Source of the DNA: Jeotgalicoccus halotolerans
GTDB lineage: Bacteria; Bacillota; Bacilli; Staphylococcales; Salinicoccaceae
Length of the DNA stretch: 64,000 bases
Assembly (NCBI RefSeq): GCF_003387165.1
Contig: NZ_QUMW01000017.1
Coordinates: 1-64,000 of the forward strand
Direction of reading: 5' to 3'
The stretch's first letter is position 1, and each line of letters starts with the position of its first letter. The notes under the pieces were generated by a model. That model was not told where the DNA came from. It ran no database searches and saw only the letters and a list, made by a program, of their open reading frames with translations. A program made the position numbers and the translations under genes. Positions 34,022 to 43,889 of this stretch are shown in pieces.

Positions 34022-35209
34022 ATGAAAATATTACTGATCACACAAAATTTTTATCCGGAAATAGGTTCCGGGGCAAATAGATTAAAGAATTTGTATATTC
34101 AATTATCTAAAAGTCACGATGTCGAGGTACTAACCACACCTCCGTCGTATCCTAATGCAAAAATGTATGATGAGGACAAATACTGGAGCAATAAACAAAT
34201 AGATCATTCAAAAGATATAATGAGATTCAAAATGAGAGCGGATAAGCAGAGTAAATCGATGGTATTTCGTTTATTATATTATTTTGAACTTGCTTACAAG
34301 GTTCGCGTGTATGTAAAAAAATATCAGCATCTGTATGATGTTGTGTATGTTACGTCACCAAATATATTTCTCCCATGGGCTGCTTTTTTTCAGAAGAGAA
34401 AGAAAGATGTCCAGCGTATTTTAGAAGTGCGAGATTTATGGCCAGACAGTGTCCGTGATGTTGAGAAGATGAATATCGAGTTATTTTTCCCTATCTTAAA
34501 ATTCATGGAAAAGATGATGTATAAACAATCCGATAAAATAGTTATTAACAATGAAGGGTTTAGAGAATACATAAAACGAATGGTCAAGAATAAACCTGTT
34601 TTATTTTTACCGAATGCATTTACTGAAAAAGAAACTAGGTTTGAAGATGTTCCTGATGAATTCCAAGTTATCTATACCGGGAATATCGGTTTTGCACAAA
34701 GTTATGAAAAACTGCAAGAAATGGCTCATAAACTTGAAGAGAATAAAATTAATTTTAAAATTATTGGTTATGGTATGAATGCTCACTTATTCCATTCGTA
34801 TATTGAATACAAAGACTTTAAGTATGTAACTTTTGAAGAAGAAAAAACCAGGGAAGAATGTCTGGTTGAAATACGGAATTCAAATATCCAGCTCTCTATT
34901 TTAAAAGACAGTGAGGTATTTCTTAATGTATTACCCGGTAAAGTGATTGATGGCATCGCATCAGGTGTGCCGGTTGTAACAAACTTAGGCGGCTATACAA
35001 GTGAATTGATTAATGAATACCATGTTGGCTATGCTAAAGAAAAAGCAACAGCTGATGATCTTGCAGATGCAATTAAAAGAATTAAAGAGGATAAAATGTT
35101 AGAGAGTAATATGCGTAATAATTCGAGGAACTTACTTGACTCCCATTTTTTATGGGAAAATAATATAGAGAAATTGGAAAATTTTCTAATTAAAGAAGAG
35201 TTTAAGTAA
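34022..35209 (+). CDS. Glycosyltransferase family 4, WbuB/WcaI-like
   Basis: 395 residues. The start KILLITQNFYPEIGSGANRLKNLY and the ILEVRDLWPDSV block are characteristic of the WbuB-like GT4 branch that transfers N-acetylated amino sugars, followed by IYTGNIG and VLPGKVIDGIASGVPVV. The exact donor cannot be predicted. It has the ribosome site AAGGTGA and ends in a terminator that includes its stop codon. Confidence 0.87.
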   Translation: MKILLITQNFYPEIGSGANRLKNLYIQLSKSHDVEVLTTPPSYPNAKMYDEDKYWSNKQIDHSKDIMRFKMRADKQSKSMVFRLLYYFELAYKVRVYVKKYQHLYDVVYVTSPNIFLPWAAFFQKRKKDVQRILEVRDLWPDSVRDVEKMNIELFFPILKFMEKMMYKQSDKIVINNEGFREYIKRMVKNKPVLFLPNAFTEKETRFEDVPDEFQVIYTGNIGFAQSYEKLQEMAHKLEENKINFKIIGYGMNAHLFHSYIEYKDFKYVTFEEEKTREECLVEIRNSNIQLSILKDSEVFLNVLPGKVIDGIASGVPVVTNLGGYTSELINEYHVGYAKEKATADDLADAIKRIKEDKMLESNMRNNSRNLLDSHFLWENNIEKLENFLIKEEFK

Positions 35210-35237
35210 TGTTAGAATTGCTTAAGCTCTTTTTAAT
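35196..35237 (+). terminator. Terminator after the WbuB-like gene
   Basis: An 11-bp stem (AAGAGTTTAAG with CTTAAGCTCTT, one G-T pair) with a 20-base loop, followed by TTTTTAATTTT. The stop codon of the gene is in the stem's 5' arm region. Confidence 0.6.
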
Positions 35238-35313
35238 TTTATAACAATCGATTTTGATTTAAAATTAGTATATTATAAAGGAAACATATTTATAATTCTT
35301 AGGGGTATTAAAA

Positions 35314-37962
35314 ATGAATGAAATAAGGAATAAACTAATTAAAATGATCCCTCGTAGTATGAGAATTTTAACTCGTAAAGTATATTTACGTGATGTGACA
35401 GAATATGAAACTTACTTCTCTATAAATTTAATTTTGAAAAGGTTTTATCATATCAACTTAAAAGAAAAAATAAACGTAATCTTAATAAGCAGTGAACATA
35501 CTGAAGTCCTTGATTTTGCTTTGGAAAAAAATATTCTATCTATCAAGTTAACACCTGACATATTATCACAACTAGAAAGTAATTCTTCAATTAATATCAC
35601 AGTTGAAGAAAAGCATATGATTATCGAGCAACAAGAAAATATACAGGAAAAAACTTCTTTCGTAAAAGATGGAAATTATTATAATATTTCAGCAAACGGA
35701 GTACTGCAACTGGAACGTTTATTTTCAGAATATACATTCAATGAATCATATATGTATGCTGATGAAATCCAAACTTCATATGAATGTTTAGAAATTTCTT
35801 TCTATGATAATTTTAATTTAAACGGATACGGCTTGGCATTGTTATATCCTAATAAAATCATTGCGCTTGATAGTACAAGGGCTGGTACAATACTAAAGAC
35901 TAATGATTTCAAGAATGTTACGATGGGCAGAGCGGCAGTTTATGTTGTTAAAGGTTTTGAAATGACACCGGTGAAACTGAGCATCAATGAAATGAATTTA
36001 ATCACTCAGGAGCATAATCTGAAGTTTTTAAGCGAAAGTCATGAATTATATGCATATATAGAAAATCATGAAATTGAGATGACCGCTGTCAAGGCAGAAG
36101 TCATCGAAGACAATGTAACGATGAGAATGGCCTACAGTGAAAATTTCGAAATTAAACATTTTGTTGTATCAGATACTGTTTCAGAGGAGGAAACGTTGTT
36201 CAAGGTGAACAGCTCCCGGCCGGGTGAGTTTGAAACGGAAATTCCTTTGAGTACACTGGTCGACAGTTTTTCGCGCAAGAAATTTAAACTGATTACTGTT
36301 GGTGACGAACCGCTTACACTTCAGCCAAATGTGGGTTACCTGGAAGAATTAGGTTTCGGCGAACGTCTCGTTATTAACTACCAGCACGAAAATATTAAGA
36401 TGTGGTTCTATAGAAGAAAGGATACAGCGCTTGGTTTTAAGGTGACGCGGCCCCGCATTCGGAGACAGGTGACCCGAATTGAAGGTTTTAATCTCGAAGG
36501 CTTTATAAAAGGGCGCGAAAATTTTTCTGGCTGCAGTACTTATATGATTTTTGAAGACCGCTACAGTAAAGAAGCTGTCCAGTTGCTGATTGACGAAGAT
36601 TTTGTCATTGATTTAACCAAGCTGGATTTAAAATCAATTAAGAGCAAAGATAAAACTATAATAGACGTGTTTATTGCAATGATTAGCGAAGAAGGGGAAA
36701 CGGTACGGAAAGAAAAAATAAAATATAAATTTTCCGATTATAAAAAAGACAATTATTACGGCAGCCATTCGGAAAAAAGCGGTGAGAGAAATGTCCATTA
36801 TCATTTAATCACGACGACTCCGTTTGATAACCTGAAAATAGAAACATTTACTATCCCGACTGAAATAACAATTCCTGATAACGCTGTGGAGAAAGATTAT
36901 AATACATGGCTGGTCGGAGAACGTTACGATACTGCCCAGGACAACGGCTACGCTTTCTATAAGTATTTAAAAGAAAATACCGATGTCAATGCTTATTATG
37001 CAATTGAAAGCAGTGCTCTCGATTATGAAAAGATAAAATCGGATCCGCATGTACTGCCTTTCGGTTCAGATAAACATTTTGAAGTTGCACTTAAAGCAGG
37101 TGTTCTGCTTGGCACGCACGACCTTGAAAATCTGCTGCCTTACAAACCTGCGAGAGGCTTTTTCAACTATGAGGATACAGTAAGAGTATTTCTGCAGCAT
37201 GGTGTACTCGGCCGTAAAAGAGTAGAGTATCATAAAAAGTATTATGATCTGCCTTTCGACTTATTTATCGTCAGCAGTGATCCTGAAAAATATGATGTTG
37301 TCATGAGAAAGCTCTGCTATGACGAGGAAGACGTTGCGGTCACCGGACTCGCACGCTTCGACTCGCTTCCCCGGGGTAATAAAACTAAAGACATCCTGCT
37401 TATGCCGACATGGCGGGACTGGATAAATACAGATGAAGCGTTTCTGACGAGCCAGTACTTCCATAATTATAACGGACTGATTCATAACGAACGTCTGATT
37501 AAAATACTGGAAGATAATGATGTGCAGCTGAACTTTTACCCGCATTACAGAGCACAGATGTATTTTAACGATGAAATATTGAATCCGAGCAGCAATATTA
37601 AATTTATCCAGCTCGGTACGAGAACAGTACAGGAGCTCCTGATTGACCACTCACTGTTAATTACGGATTATTCCAGTGTCAGCTTTGACTTTACGCTGAT
37701 GAATAAGCCGGTCATCTACTATCATTTTGATGTCAGAAAGTTTTTCAGACAGGGAAAACTCCGGCCATTATTCCAAACATTCATCGGAGATATTGCACGG
37801 ACTGAAGATGATTTAATCGATTTGATTGAAAGTCAGATTAAGCTCAACTTTAAATCGGAACAGCCTGATATTTCAGGTATATTTAAATATCAGGATCATC
37901 ATAATTCAGAACGGATATATAACAGCGTAAAAGAAAAAATAAAAGGAAGAATAGATTATTAA
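35314..37962 (+). CDS. CDP-glycerol glycerophosphotransferase (TagF/TarL-like polymerase) with large N-terminal extension
   Basis: 882 residues, long for the family. The C-terminal about 370 residues are the glycerophosphotransferase domain: VFLQHGVLGRKRVEYHKKY carries the first catalytic His, LITDYSSVSFDFTLMNKPVIYY the second nucleotide-binding block. The N-terminal about 500 residues are strand-rich without a recognised motif and may bind the polymer or membrane. It should polymerise or extend glycerol (or ribitol) phosphate on lipid-linked teichoic acid. Base composition changes inside the gene: a 60-base sample at 35701 has 18 G+C, one at 36181 has 32. The junction is near 36.1 kb, so a recombinant gene is likely. 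Confidence 0.85.
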   Translation: MNEIRNKLIKMIPRSMRILTRKVYLRDVTEYETYFSINLILKRFYHINLKEKINVILISSEHTEVLDFALEKNILSIKLTPDILSQLESNSSINITVEEKHMIIEQQENIQEKTSFVKDGNYYNISANGVLQLERLFSEYTFNESYMYADEIQTSYECLEISFYDNFNLNGYGLALLYPNKIIALDSTRAGTILKTNDFKNVTMGRAAVYVVKGFEMTPVKLSINEMNLITQEHNLKFLSESHELYAYIENHEIEMTAVKAEVIEDNVTMRMAYSENFEIKHFVVSDTVSEEETLFKVNSSRPGEFETEIPLSTLVDSFSRKKFKLITVGDEPLTLQPNVGYLEELGFGERLVINYQHENIKMWFYRRKDTALGFKVTRPRIRRQVTRIEGFNLEGFIKGRENFSGCSTYMIFEDRYSKEAVQLLIDEDFVIDLTKLDLKSIKSKDKTIIDVFIAMISEEGETVRKEKIKYKFSDYKKDNYYGSHSEKSGERNVHYHLITTTPFDNLKIETFTIPTEITIPDNAVEKDYNTWLVGERYDTAQDNGYAFYKYLKENTDVNAYYAIESSALDYEKIKSDPHVLPFGSDKHFEVALKAGVLLGTHDLENLLPYKPARGFFNYEDTVRVFLQHGVLGRKRVEYHKKYYDLPFDLFIVSSDPEKYDVVMRKLCYDEEDVAVTGLARFDSLPRGNKTKDILLMPTWRDWINTDEAFLTSQYFHNYNGLIHNERLIKILEDNDVQLNFYPHYRAQMYFNDEILNPSSNIKFIQLGTRTVQELLIDHSLLITDYSSVSFDFTLMNKPVIYYHFDVRKFFRQGKLRPLFQTFIGDIARTEDDLIDLIESQIKLNFKSEQPDISGIFKYQDHHNSERIYNSVKEKIKGRIDY

Positions 37963-37996
37963 AAGCAGCCGTCCGGAAGTCCGGACGGCTGCTTTT
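37961..37996. terminator. Strong bidirectional terminator
   Basis: AAAAGCAGCCGTCCGGA with its exact complement around a two-base centre, A-run left and T-run right. Shared by the tagF-like gene and the convergent tagB-like gene. Confidence 0.92.
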
Positions 37997-39146
37997 AAAT
38001 ACTGTATATATATTCTATCAATTTTTCGCTCGCCCGGCCGCTGGAGTATTTGTTCCACTGCTTGTTAAAACTTGCGATTTTCTCTAAGTCAAAATCGTTT
38101 TCCTCGAGGGCTGTAATAATATCTGCAGTTTGATAAGCCACCGGTCCCGGCATATAGGTTTCATAGTTGAACCAGATACCGCGGGATTCTTCATATTTCT
38201 TTAAGTCGTATGGAAAAAATATCATCGGCTTGTTTAAAATTGAAAATTCAAAAGGTATCGAGGAATAATCTGTAATGAGCACATCCGCAGCTGCGAGCAG
38301 TGAGTTTATCTCGTATTTTCCGGAAACATCCGTTACGAATTCGCTATTATTAAAACCTGAAAGCTTTACTGCCGGATGAAGTTTTAACAAAAGATGATAT
38401 TCTCCGCCGAGCTTTTTTCTCATCAGATCGATATTCAGATGAATTTTGTCTGTATCAAACTGATTGTCACGAAATGTAGGAGCATAGAGCAGCGCTTTTT
38501 TGTCTTTAAGTACAGGCATGGTACTGCGTACTACTTCGGCTTCGGCCTCAATTTTATCCATATTGTAAAAGAAATCGGTTCTCGGCACACCGGTTTTGAG
38601 TATCCGGCTGTCATCAGCACCGAACGCTTCTTTGAAAATATACGCCATTTCATCAGAACTTACCGTTATATGGTGAAAGCGGCTGTATACTTTTTTAAAA
38701 CGTTTGTGCGCGCTGTCCGGCCGGTTTTTAATTGTTTTGTCTCTGAATCCGAAATACTTTACAGCTCCGTTAGCATGCCAGACTTGAGTGCATCTTACTG
38801 ACGGACGGAAATTACAGGCAGCGAGCACGATGTGATAGTTATCGACAAAAACATACCGGGCTGTTGCCAGATGATATATTCCCCTTATAAAAGAAAAGGT
38901 ACTGCGGGGAGTAAAATCTGTAATGTTTTTTTGGCTGACGGCCTCAAATTGTTTTTTGCAGCGGGGTTCCTTTAAGATAAAAATTTCCGATGAGGTCTGA
39001 TTTTTAACTTCCCCGATGACATATTCGATATTGTCGCCGAAGGATGCAAGCATTACCGTTTTATCTTGGAGGGGCAGGAGATTAAATAACTTAAAAACAG
39101 TCCCCGACAGAAGCAGAAAAAACTGGATGACTGCTTCTTTAGCCAT
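37995..39146 (-). CDS. tagB: CDP-glycerol glycerophosphotransferase, TagB-like primase
   Basis: 383 residues. The motif QVWHANGAVKYFG is the TagB version of the first catalytic block (polymerases have WHGTP), and LITDYSSIPFEFSILNKPMIFF the second. TagB adds the first glycerol phosphate to the ManNAc-GlcNAc-PP-undecaprenol linkage unit at the inner membrane face. A hydrophobic N-terminus may anchor it. Its ATG overlaps the end of tagD by eight bases, so CDP-glycerol supply and primase are translationally coupled. Confidence 0.85.
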   Translation of the reverse strand: MAKEAVIQFFLLLSGTVFKLFNLLPLQDKTVMLASFGDNIEYVIGEVKNQTSSEIFILKEPRCKKQFEAVSQKNITDFTPRSTFSFIRGIYHLATARYVFVDNYHIVLAACNFRPSVRCTQVWHANGAVKYFGFRDKTIKNRPDSAHKRFKKVYSRFHHITVSSDEMAYIFKEAFGADDSRILKTGVPRTDFFYNMDKIEAEAEVVRSTMPVLKDKKALLYAPTFRDNQFDTDKIHLNIDLMRKKLGGEYHLLLKLHPAVKLSGFNNSEFVTDVSGKYEINSLLAAADVLITDYSSIPFEFSILNKPMIFFPYDLKKYEESRGIWFNYETYMPGPVAYQTADIITALEENDFDLEKIASFNKQWNKYSSGRASEKLIEYIYSI

Positions 39147-39534
39147 TATTGTTTTTCAGCTCATCTTTAATTTTTGTAGTTGATATGCCGCTTGTTCTCG
39201 GCAGATAGACAACTTCGCAATATTCTTTCAGAAAATCAAATTCACCTTCCCAGTCGCTGCCCATAACAAAAGTATCGATGTTATATTTTTGTACGTCGCC
39301 GGTCTTCTGGCCCCATGTATCTTCGCCGATAACTTCATCGACATATCTGATAGCTTCCAGTATTTGTTTTCTTTCTTCGAATGAATGATAAGCCTCTTTA
39401 TGTTTGAGCATATTGAACTCATCGGTTGATACTGCAACGATTAAATAATCTCCGAGCGCCTTGGCGCGTCTCAATATATTTATATGCCCTGTGTGCAGCA
39501 GATCGAATGTACCGTAAGTGATTACTTTTTTCAT
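39139..39534 (-). CDS. tagD: Glycerol-3-phosphate cytidylyltransferase
   Basis: 131 residues, the normal length. It makes CDP-glycerol from CTP and glycerol-3-phosphate. The HxGH site reads TYGTFDLLHTGHINILRRAK and the RTSGISTTKIK block closes the active site. Ribosome site GGAGGC precedes the ATG. A possible divergent promoter with TATAAT-like elements lies between this gene and the next polymerase gene. Confidence 0.94.
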   Translation of the reverse strand: MKKVITYGTFDLLHTGHINILRRAKALGDYLIVAVSTDEFNMLKHKEAYHSFEERKQILEAIRYVDEVIGEDTWGQKTGDVQKYNIDTFVMGSDWEGEFDFLKEYCEVVYLPRTSGISTTKIKDELKNNNG

Positions 39535-39629
39535 GTTAATTTGCCTCCGTTAAAGCATTATTATACTGTTTTGTAGTATTATGAATTATAGCATAAAATA
39601 ATTATAAAAACTTCGCAGGTGTGGTGGAT

Positions 39630-40823
39630 ATGAAAATCATTAAAATATTAGCTTTAAAATTATATAAAATATTATTCTGGTTATGCGGAAAATCTTTTAA
39701 CAAAGATCATTCGCTGATTATTTTCGAAAGTTTTCTCGGAAAACAGTTCAGTGATAATCCGCGCGCCCTATATGAATACATGACGATTCATTATCCGGAA
39801 TACAGATTTTTATGGAGTGTGGACAAGCGGTATACTGAAGTGTTTGAACGCCATGATGTGCCTTATATTAAAAGATTCTCGTTCAGCTGGATGATCTATA
39901 TGAATAAGGCAGCATTGTGGATTTCAAACAGCAGAATGCCTCTCTGGATTCCAAAGCCGAAAGGCACGACGTATTTACAGACCTGGCACGGTACACCTTT
40001 GAAAAAGCTCGCTGTAGATATGGATGAAGTACATATGCCCGGTACTGATACTGAGAATTATAAAAAAAACTTTACCCGGGAATCGGCAAAATGGGATTTT
40101 CTAATCTCGCCGAATGAGTATTCGAGTGAAATATTTAAAAGAGCATTTCAATTTGACGGGGAAATGCTGGAAACAGGTTACCCGAGAAATGATTTTCTTT
40201 TTACGAACAGCGATGAGGAAGCCATTAATAATCTGAAAAAAGATTTGAATCTGCCGGAAGATAAAAAAATAATTTTGTATGCTCCGACTTGGCGCGATGA
40301 TTCATACCACGCGAAAGGCAGATATAAATTCAATCTCGAATTCGATATGAAACAAATGTATGAAAATTTGTCTGATGAATACATTATTATATTAAGACTG
40401 CATTATCTAGTAAGCGAGAACCTCGATATAAGTGGATATGAAGGCTTTATTTATGATTATTCAAACTACGAGGAAATCAGAGATTTGTATGTTGTTTCGG
40501 ACATGCTGATTACAGACTACTCATCGGTATTTTTCGATTATGCGAACTTGGGACGTCCGATGATTTTTTATGTTTATGATATTGATAATTACCGCGACAA
40601 GCTCCGGGGATTTTATTTTGACTTTGAAAGAAAAGCGCCCGGTCCGCTTGTCACTGCGACAGATGAACTTCTGCAAGCAATTAAAAAGACGGAAACTGAA
40701 AACTTTAACGAAATATACAATACTGAAGAATTCCGCAGCAGATTCGGTGCACTTGAAGATGGCAAAGCGTCACAGCGTGTAGCCGATGAAGTTATTTGTT
40801 ATTTAGGAAGTAAACTTGTATAA
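39630..40823 (+). CDS. CDP-glycerol glycerophosphotransferase, TagF/TarF-like
   Basis: 397 residues from ATG 39630, with AGGTG upstream; the frame extends to a GTG at 39621 inside the ribosome site. TYLQTWHGTPLKKLAVDMD and LITDYSSVFFDYANLGRPMIFY are the two catalytic blocks in their TagF/TarF form. The short length, lacking an N-terminal extension, resembles TarF/TarB rather than a full TagF polymerase. It probably adds the second glycerol phosphate or extends the chain. tagG and tagH follow on the same strand. Confidence 0.85.
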   Translation: MKIIKILALKLYKILFWLCGKSFNKDHSLIIFESFLGKQFSDNPRALYEYMTIHYPEYRFLWSVDKRYTEVFERHDVPYIKRFSFSWMIYMNKAALWISNSRMPLWIPKPKGTTYLQTWHGTPLKKLAVDMDEVHMPGTDTENYKKNFTRESAKWDFLISPNEYSSEIFKRAFQFDGEMLETGYPRNDFLFTNSDEEAINNLKKDLNLPEDKKIILYAPTWRDDSYHAKGRYKFNLEFDMKQMYENLSDEYIIILRLHYLVSENLDISGYEGFIYDYSNYEEIRDLYVVSDMLITDYSSVFFDYANLGRPMIFYVYDIDNYRDKLRGFYFDFERKAPGPLVTATDELLQAIKKTETENFNEIYNTEEFRSRFGALEDGKASQRVADEVICYLGSKLV

Positions 40824-40860
40824 TTCATCATTGATGAAAATTTGAGGTTGTGAGTAACTT

Positions 40861-41682
40861 ATGAGATCCATGTGGAAGGTATTACAAGAACAGATTGCTC
40901 ATTTTTATTTGGTAAGGCGTCTGTCGATATACGATATAAAAAGTAAGAACCAGAATAACTATCTCGGGATAGTCTGGGAAGTTCTGACGCCGGTCATCAG
41001 TATTCTTATCTACTGGTTTGTATTCGGTACATTGCGCTCACGCGCACCGATTGAAATGGATGGCATGGAAGTGCCTTTCTTCTTCTGGCTGTTTATAGGT
41101 TTTGTCGTTTGGACTTTCTTTTATCAGGCCAGTATAGAAGCATCCAAATCGATATATACACGTCTTAAGATGCTGTCAAAAATGAATTTCCCTTTAAGTG
41201 TAATACCTAATATTCCGATATTTTCCAAGTTTTATACGCATTTAATCATGCTTACCATTGCTTTTATTGTGTTTCAGTTTGCGGGTTATTACGTCAGCGT
41301 GTACTTTATACAAATTCCTTATTTTATTTTTGCAACCTACGTGCTGGTATATTCATTTGCGCTGATTACATCGACGCTGTCAACACTGATCCGCGATGTG
41401 CATCTGGTACTTAATTCATTGCTCCGCATGCTGCTGTATTTATCGGGTGTGCTGTGGCCGCTGTCGATGCTCTCGGACTTCCCGAAGCTCGTAGTAATTA
41501 TGCAATTAAATCCGCTGGTATATTTAATTGAAGGATACCGCGCTGCATTTTTCGGTACAGAATGGTTCCTCGTTACCGAATGGAAATATTCTTTATATTT
41601 CTGGGGCCTCATGCTCGTGATGCTGTTTATCGGCTCGGTGCTGCACATTAAATTCAGACGTAATTTTATCGATTACTTATAA
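40861..41682 (+). CDS. tagG: Wall teichoic acid ABC exporter permease TagG
   Basis: 273 residues, six predicted helices, with the RLSIYDIKSKNQNNYLGIVWEVL motif and the C-terminal LHIKFRRNFIDYL end of TarG proteins. Works with TagH to flip undecaprenyl-linked teichoic acid outwards. Paralogous to the permease at 22003. It is 12 bases upstream of tagH. Ribosome site GAGGT is 12 bases from the ATG, a little far. Confidence 0.92.
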   Translation: MRSMWKVLQEQIAHFYLVRRLSIYDIKSKNQNNYLGIVWEVLTPVISILIYWFVFGTLRSRAPIEMDGMEVPFFFWLFIGFVVWTFFYQASIEASKSIYTRLKMLSKMNFPLSVIPNIPIFSKFYTHLIMLTIAFIVFQFAGYYVSVYFIQIPYFIFATYVLVYSFALITSTLSTLIRDVHLVLNSLLRMLLYLSGVLWPLSMLSDFPKLVVIMQLNPLVYLIEGYRAAFFGTEWFLVTEWKYSLYFWGLMLVMLFIGSVLHIKFRRNFIDYL

Positions 41683-41694
41683 TGGGGTTTGAAA

Positions 41695-43056
41695 ATGACA
41701 AAAGCTATTATTACTAAAAATGTCGTGAAAAAATATAAACTGTACGAAAATCAAAAAGAGCGCATGCTTGATCTGATCAGTCCGAAAGGGCACGGAGATG
41801 ATTTTTTTGCGCTGAACGGTGTAAACTTTGAAGCGGATAAAGGCGATGTAGTCGGATTTATCGGTATTAACGGCTCAGGTAAATCAACGCTGTCTAATAT
41901 TATTGCAGGCATCGTTCCTGAAACGAGCGGCGAAGTCCAGGTTAACGGACAGCCTGCGCTTATCGCAGTTGCAGCAGGCCTGAATGATGATTTAACAGGC
42001 CGCGATAATATTGAACTGAAATGTTTAATGCTCGGTTTTTCTAAAGATGAAATCAAAGAACTAGAGCCCGAAATCATTGAATTTGCAGAACTTGAAAACT
42101 TTATCGATCAGCCGGTGAAGTCCTACTCGAGCGGGATGAAGTCAAGGCTCGGCTTTGCTATCAGCGTTAAAGTCGACCCAGATATTTTAATTATTGATGA
42201 AGCATTGTCGGTCGGCGACAGAGCTTTTGCAGACAAAAGCCTGAAGAAAATGCTCGAATTTAAAGACCAGGGGAAGACGATGATTTTCGTCAGCCACTCC
42301 ATCGGGCAGATGAAAACCTTCTGTGATAAAATTCTGTGGCTTGAATTCGGCCGTGTTAAAGCGTTTGGCGAAGTGAAAGATGTACTGCCGCTGTACGAAG
42401 CATTTCTTTTGAAATGGCAGAATATGCAGAAGGATGAAAGAGACTCATACAGGGCGAAGATAATGTCGAAAGACCCGGCTGAAAACAAATATAAAAAGCT
42501 TGGGGATTTGATGGTCCTGGATGATGATGAAGAACTCGAAACATCTCACACTTATTCAGTCCGTCCGGTCAGCAGGCTGGCGCATTTAAAAGCATATACG
42601 ACATATATATACAGCTCTCCGAATGAAGAAGAAGGTAAAACAGATGCACAGCATTTGAAGAACAAAGTATATTACGTTAAAAGAGAAGCGACATACCAGT
42701 TTGAGAACTATTACCTGCTGAGTACAAAACCAAGTGGTGAAGAAGGTGTTGTAGGCTGGATCAGAGGAATTGAAACATCTTCGCATGTGCATACATTGGT
42801 GGACAATGACAAAAAAACATTTTATTTAAAAGGGCGCGGTTATGCATCAAGTAAACCGTGGGGCGGAAAACGTCAGTATATTCATGAATCACTGGAAAAT
42901 CATGGCGACCTGTCCTTTAATGCAGACGAAACCGTTCTGGTTGGCAACAATATCTGGTATAGAGGCGTTATTGAAGGAGAAAATAAACCGGTATGGATAC
43001 ACAGCAACAATGTTGTGAGGGATACTGAAGAACTTAATGATAATGAAGATGTTTAA
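41695..43056 (+). CDS. tagH: Wall teichoic acid ABC exporter ATPase TagH with C-terminal GW/SH3-like domain
   Basis: 453 residues from ATG 41695 after ATGGGG. The ATPase has Walker A GINGSGKST (57-65), signature KSYSSGMKSRLGF and Walker B ILIIDEALSVGD. After a linker (about 235-295) the C-terminus (about 305-445) has GW-type SH3 features: VYYVKREATYQFENYYLL, VGWIRG, ...YLKGRGYASSKPWGG and VWIHSNNV. B. subtilis TagH has a membrane helix before an SH3 domain, but I see no hydrophobic segment here, so the domain would stay in the cytoplasm. Its gene ends in a terminator shared with the phosphodiesterase gene. Confidence 0.9.
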   Translation: MTKAIITKNVVKKYKLYENQKERMLDLISPKGHGDDFFALNGVNFEADKGDVVGFIGINGSGKSTLSNIIAGIVPETSGEVQVNGQPALIAVAAGLNDDLTGRDNIELKCLMLGFSKDEIKELEPEIIEFAELENFIDQPVKSYSSGMKSRLGFAISVKVDPDILIIDEALSVGDRAFADKSLKKMLEFKDQGKTMIFVSHSIGQMKTFCDKILWLEFGRVKAFGEVKDVLPLYEAFLLKWQNMQKDERDSYRAKIMSKDPAENKYKKLGDLMVLDDDEELETSHTYSVRPVSRLAHLKAYTTYIYSSPNEEEGKTDAQHLKNKVYYVKREATYQFENYYLLSTKPSGEEGVVGWIRGIETSSHVHTLVDNDKKTFYLKGRGYASSKPWGGKRQYIHESLENHGDLSFNADETVLVGNNIWYRGVIEGENKPVWIHSNNVVRDTEELNDNEDV

Positions 43057-43077
43057 GAGGTGCTCTGCACCTCTTAA
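43053..43077. terminator. Bidirectional terminator between tagH and the phosphodiesterase gene
   Basis: TTAAGAGGTGC / GCACCTCTTAA with a three-base loop. The stop codons of both convergent genes are built into the stem (TAA at 43054-43056 and its counterpart at 43074-43076). Confidence 0.85.
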
Positions 43078-43793
43078 TTTATTTCATATAACGTTTCCAG
43101 CGATGTAAAAAATCCATCGGCGCCGATTTCTATCAGTCTGTCAGCTTCTTTTTGGCTTTTTACAGTATACGGGTACACTTTTAAATTGTACTTGTGGCAT
43201 TCTTCAATAAAAGCGGCATCGGTAATTTTTTTATTAGGATGCACACTGACAGCATTAAGACCGGTCATGTTTACATACTTTCCGGTATTAATCATCGGGT
43301 AATGCATCAGAAAACCAAGCCTAATATCCGGATTGCATTCGGCAATCCGCAGAAGAGCTGTATGGTCAAATGATGAAACGATAATATTTTCGAGATTATA
43401 ATATTGATTCGCAAGGTCTGCGACCTGTTTTTCTATCCCGGCATGGGGGACAGGAGAATTTTTAATTTCAATATTAAGGAGAAGATCTTCAGGCATAGAC
43501 TGAAGGATTTTTTGTAAAGACGGAATTTTGGCACCGGCGAATTCAGCATTAAAATATTTACCGACATCTATAGTCTGAAGCTCGTCAAAAGTATACTGGT
43601 TAACAGCGAGTTTCGCATCCTTATTATAGCGCTTCAGCTTATAGTCATGCACGACGACCGGCACTTCGTCTTTCGTCAGCTGAACATCCAGTTCAATTGC
43701 ACGTGCACCGTGTTCAACCGCTGTTCTAAATGCGGCTTCCGTGTTTTCCGGGGCGATGGACTCAGCACCGCGGTGGGCAAACACAATAACCAT
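43074..43793 (-). CDS. Glycerophosphodiester phosphodiesterase
   Basis: 239 residues from ATG 43793 after TTGGAGTG. GDPD/UgpQ fold: FAHRGAESIAPENTEAAF (catalytic His, Glu), ELDVQLTKDEVPVVVHD (metal ligands and second His). It hydrolyses glycerophosphodiesters to glycerol-3-phosphate. No signal peptide, so cytoplasmic. Its place between tagH and tagA suggests recycling of glycerol phosphate for CDP-glycerol. Confidence 0.9.
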   Translation of the reverse strand: MVIVFAHRGAESIAPENTEAAFRTAVEHGARAIELDVQLTKDEVPVVVHDYKLKRYNKDAKLAVNQYTFDELQTIDVGKYFNAEFAGAKIPSLQKILQSMPEDLLLNIEIKNSPVPHAGIEKQVADLANQYYNLENIIVSSFDHTALLRIAECNPDIRLGFLMHYPMINTGKYVNMTGLNAVSVHPNKKITDAAFIEECHKYNLKVYPYTVKSQKEADRLIEIGADGFFTSLETLYEIN

Positions 43794-43889
43794 AAAATTC
43801 ACTCCAATTTTAATTAAACTTTAATACTTGTAGTGTAACATTCCAAAGTAAAGAAATTATTAAGATGACATAAGAAAGGAAGGGTCACT

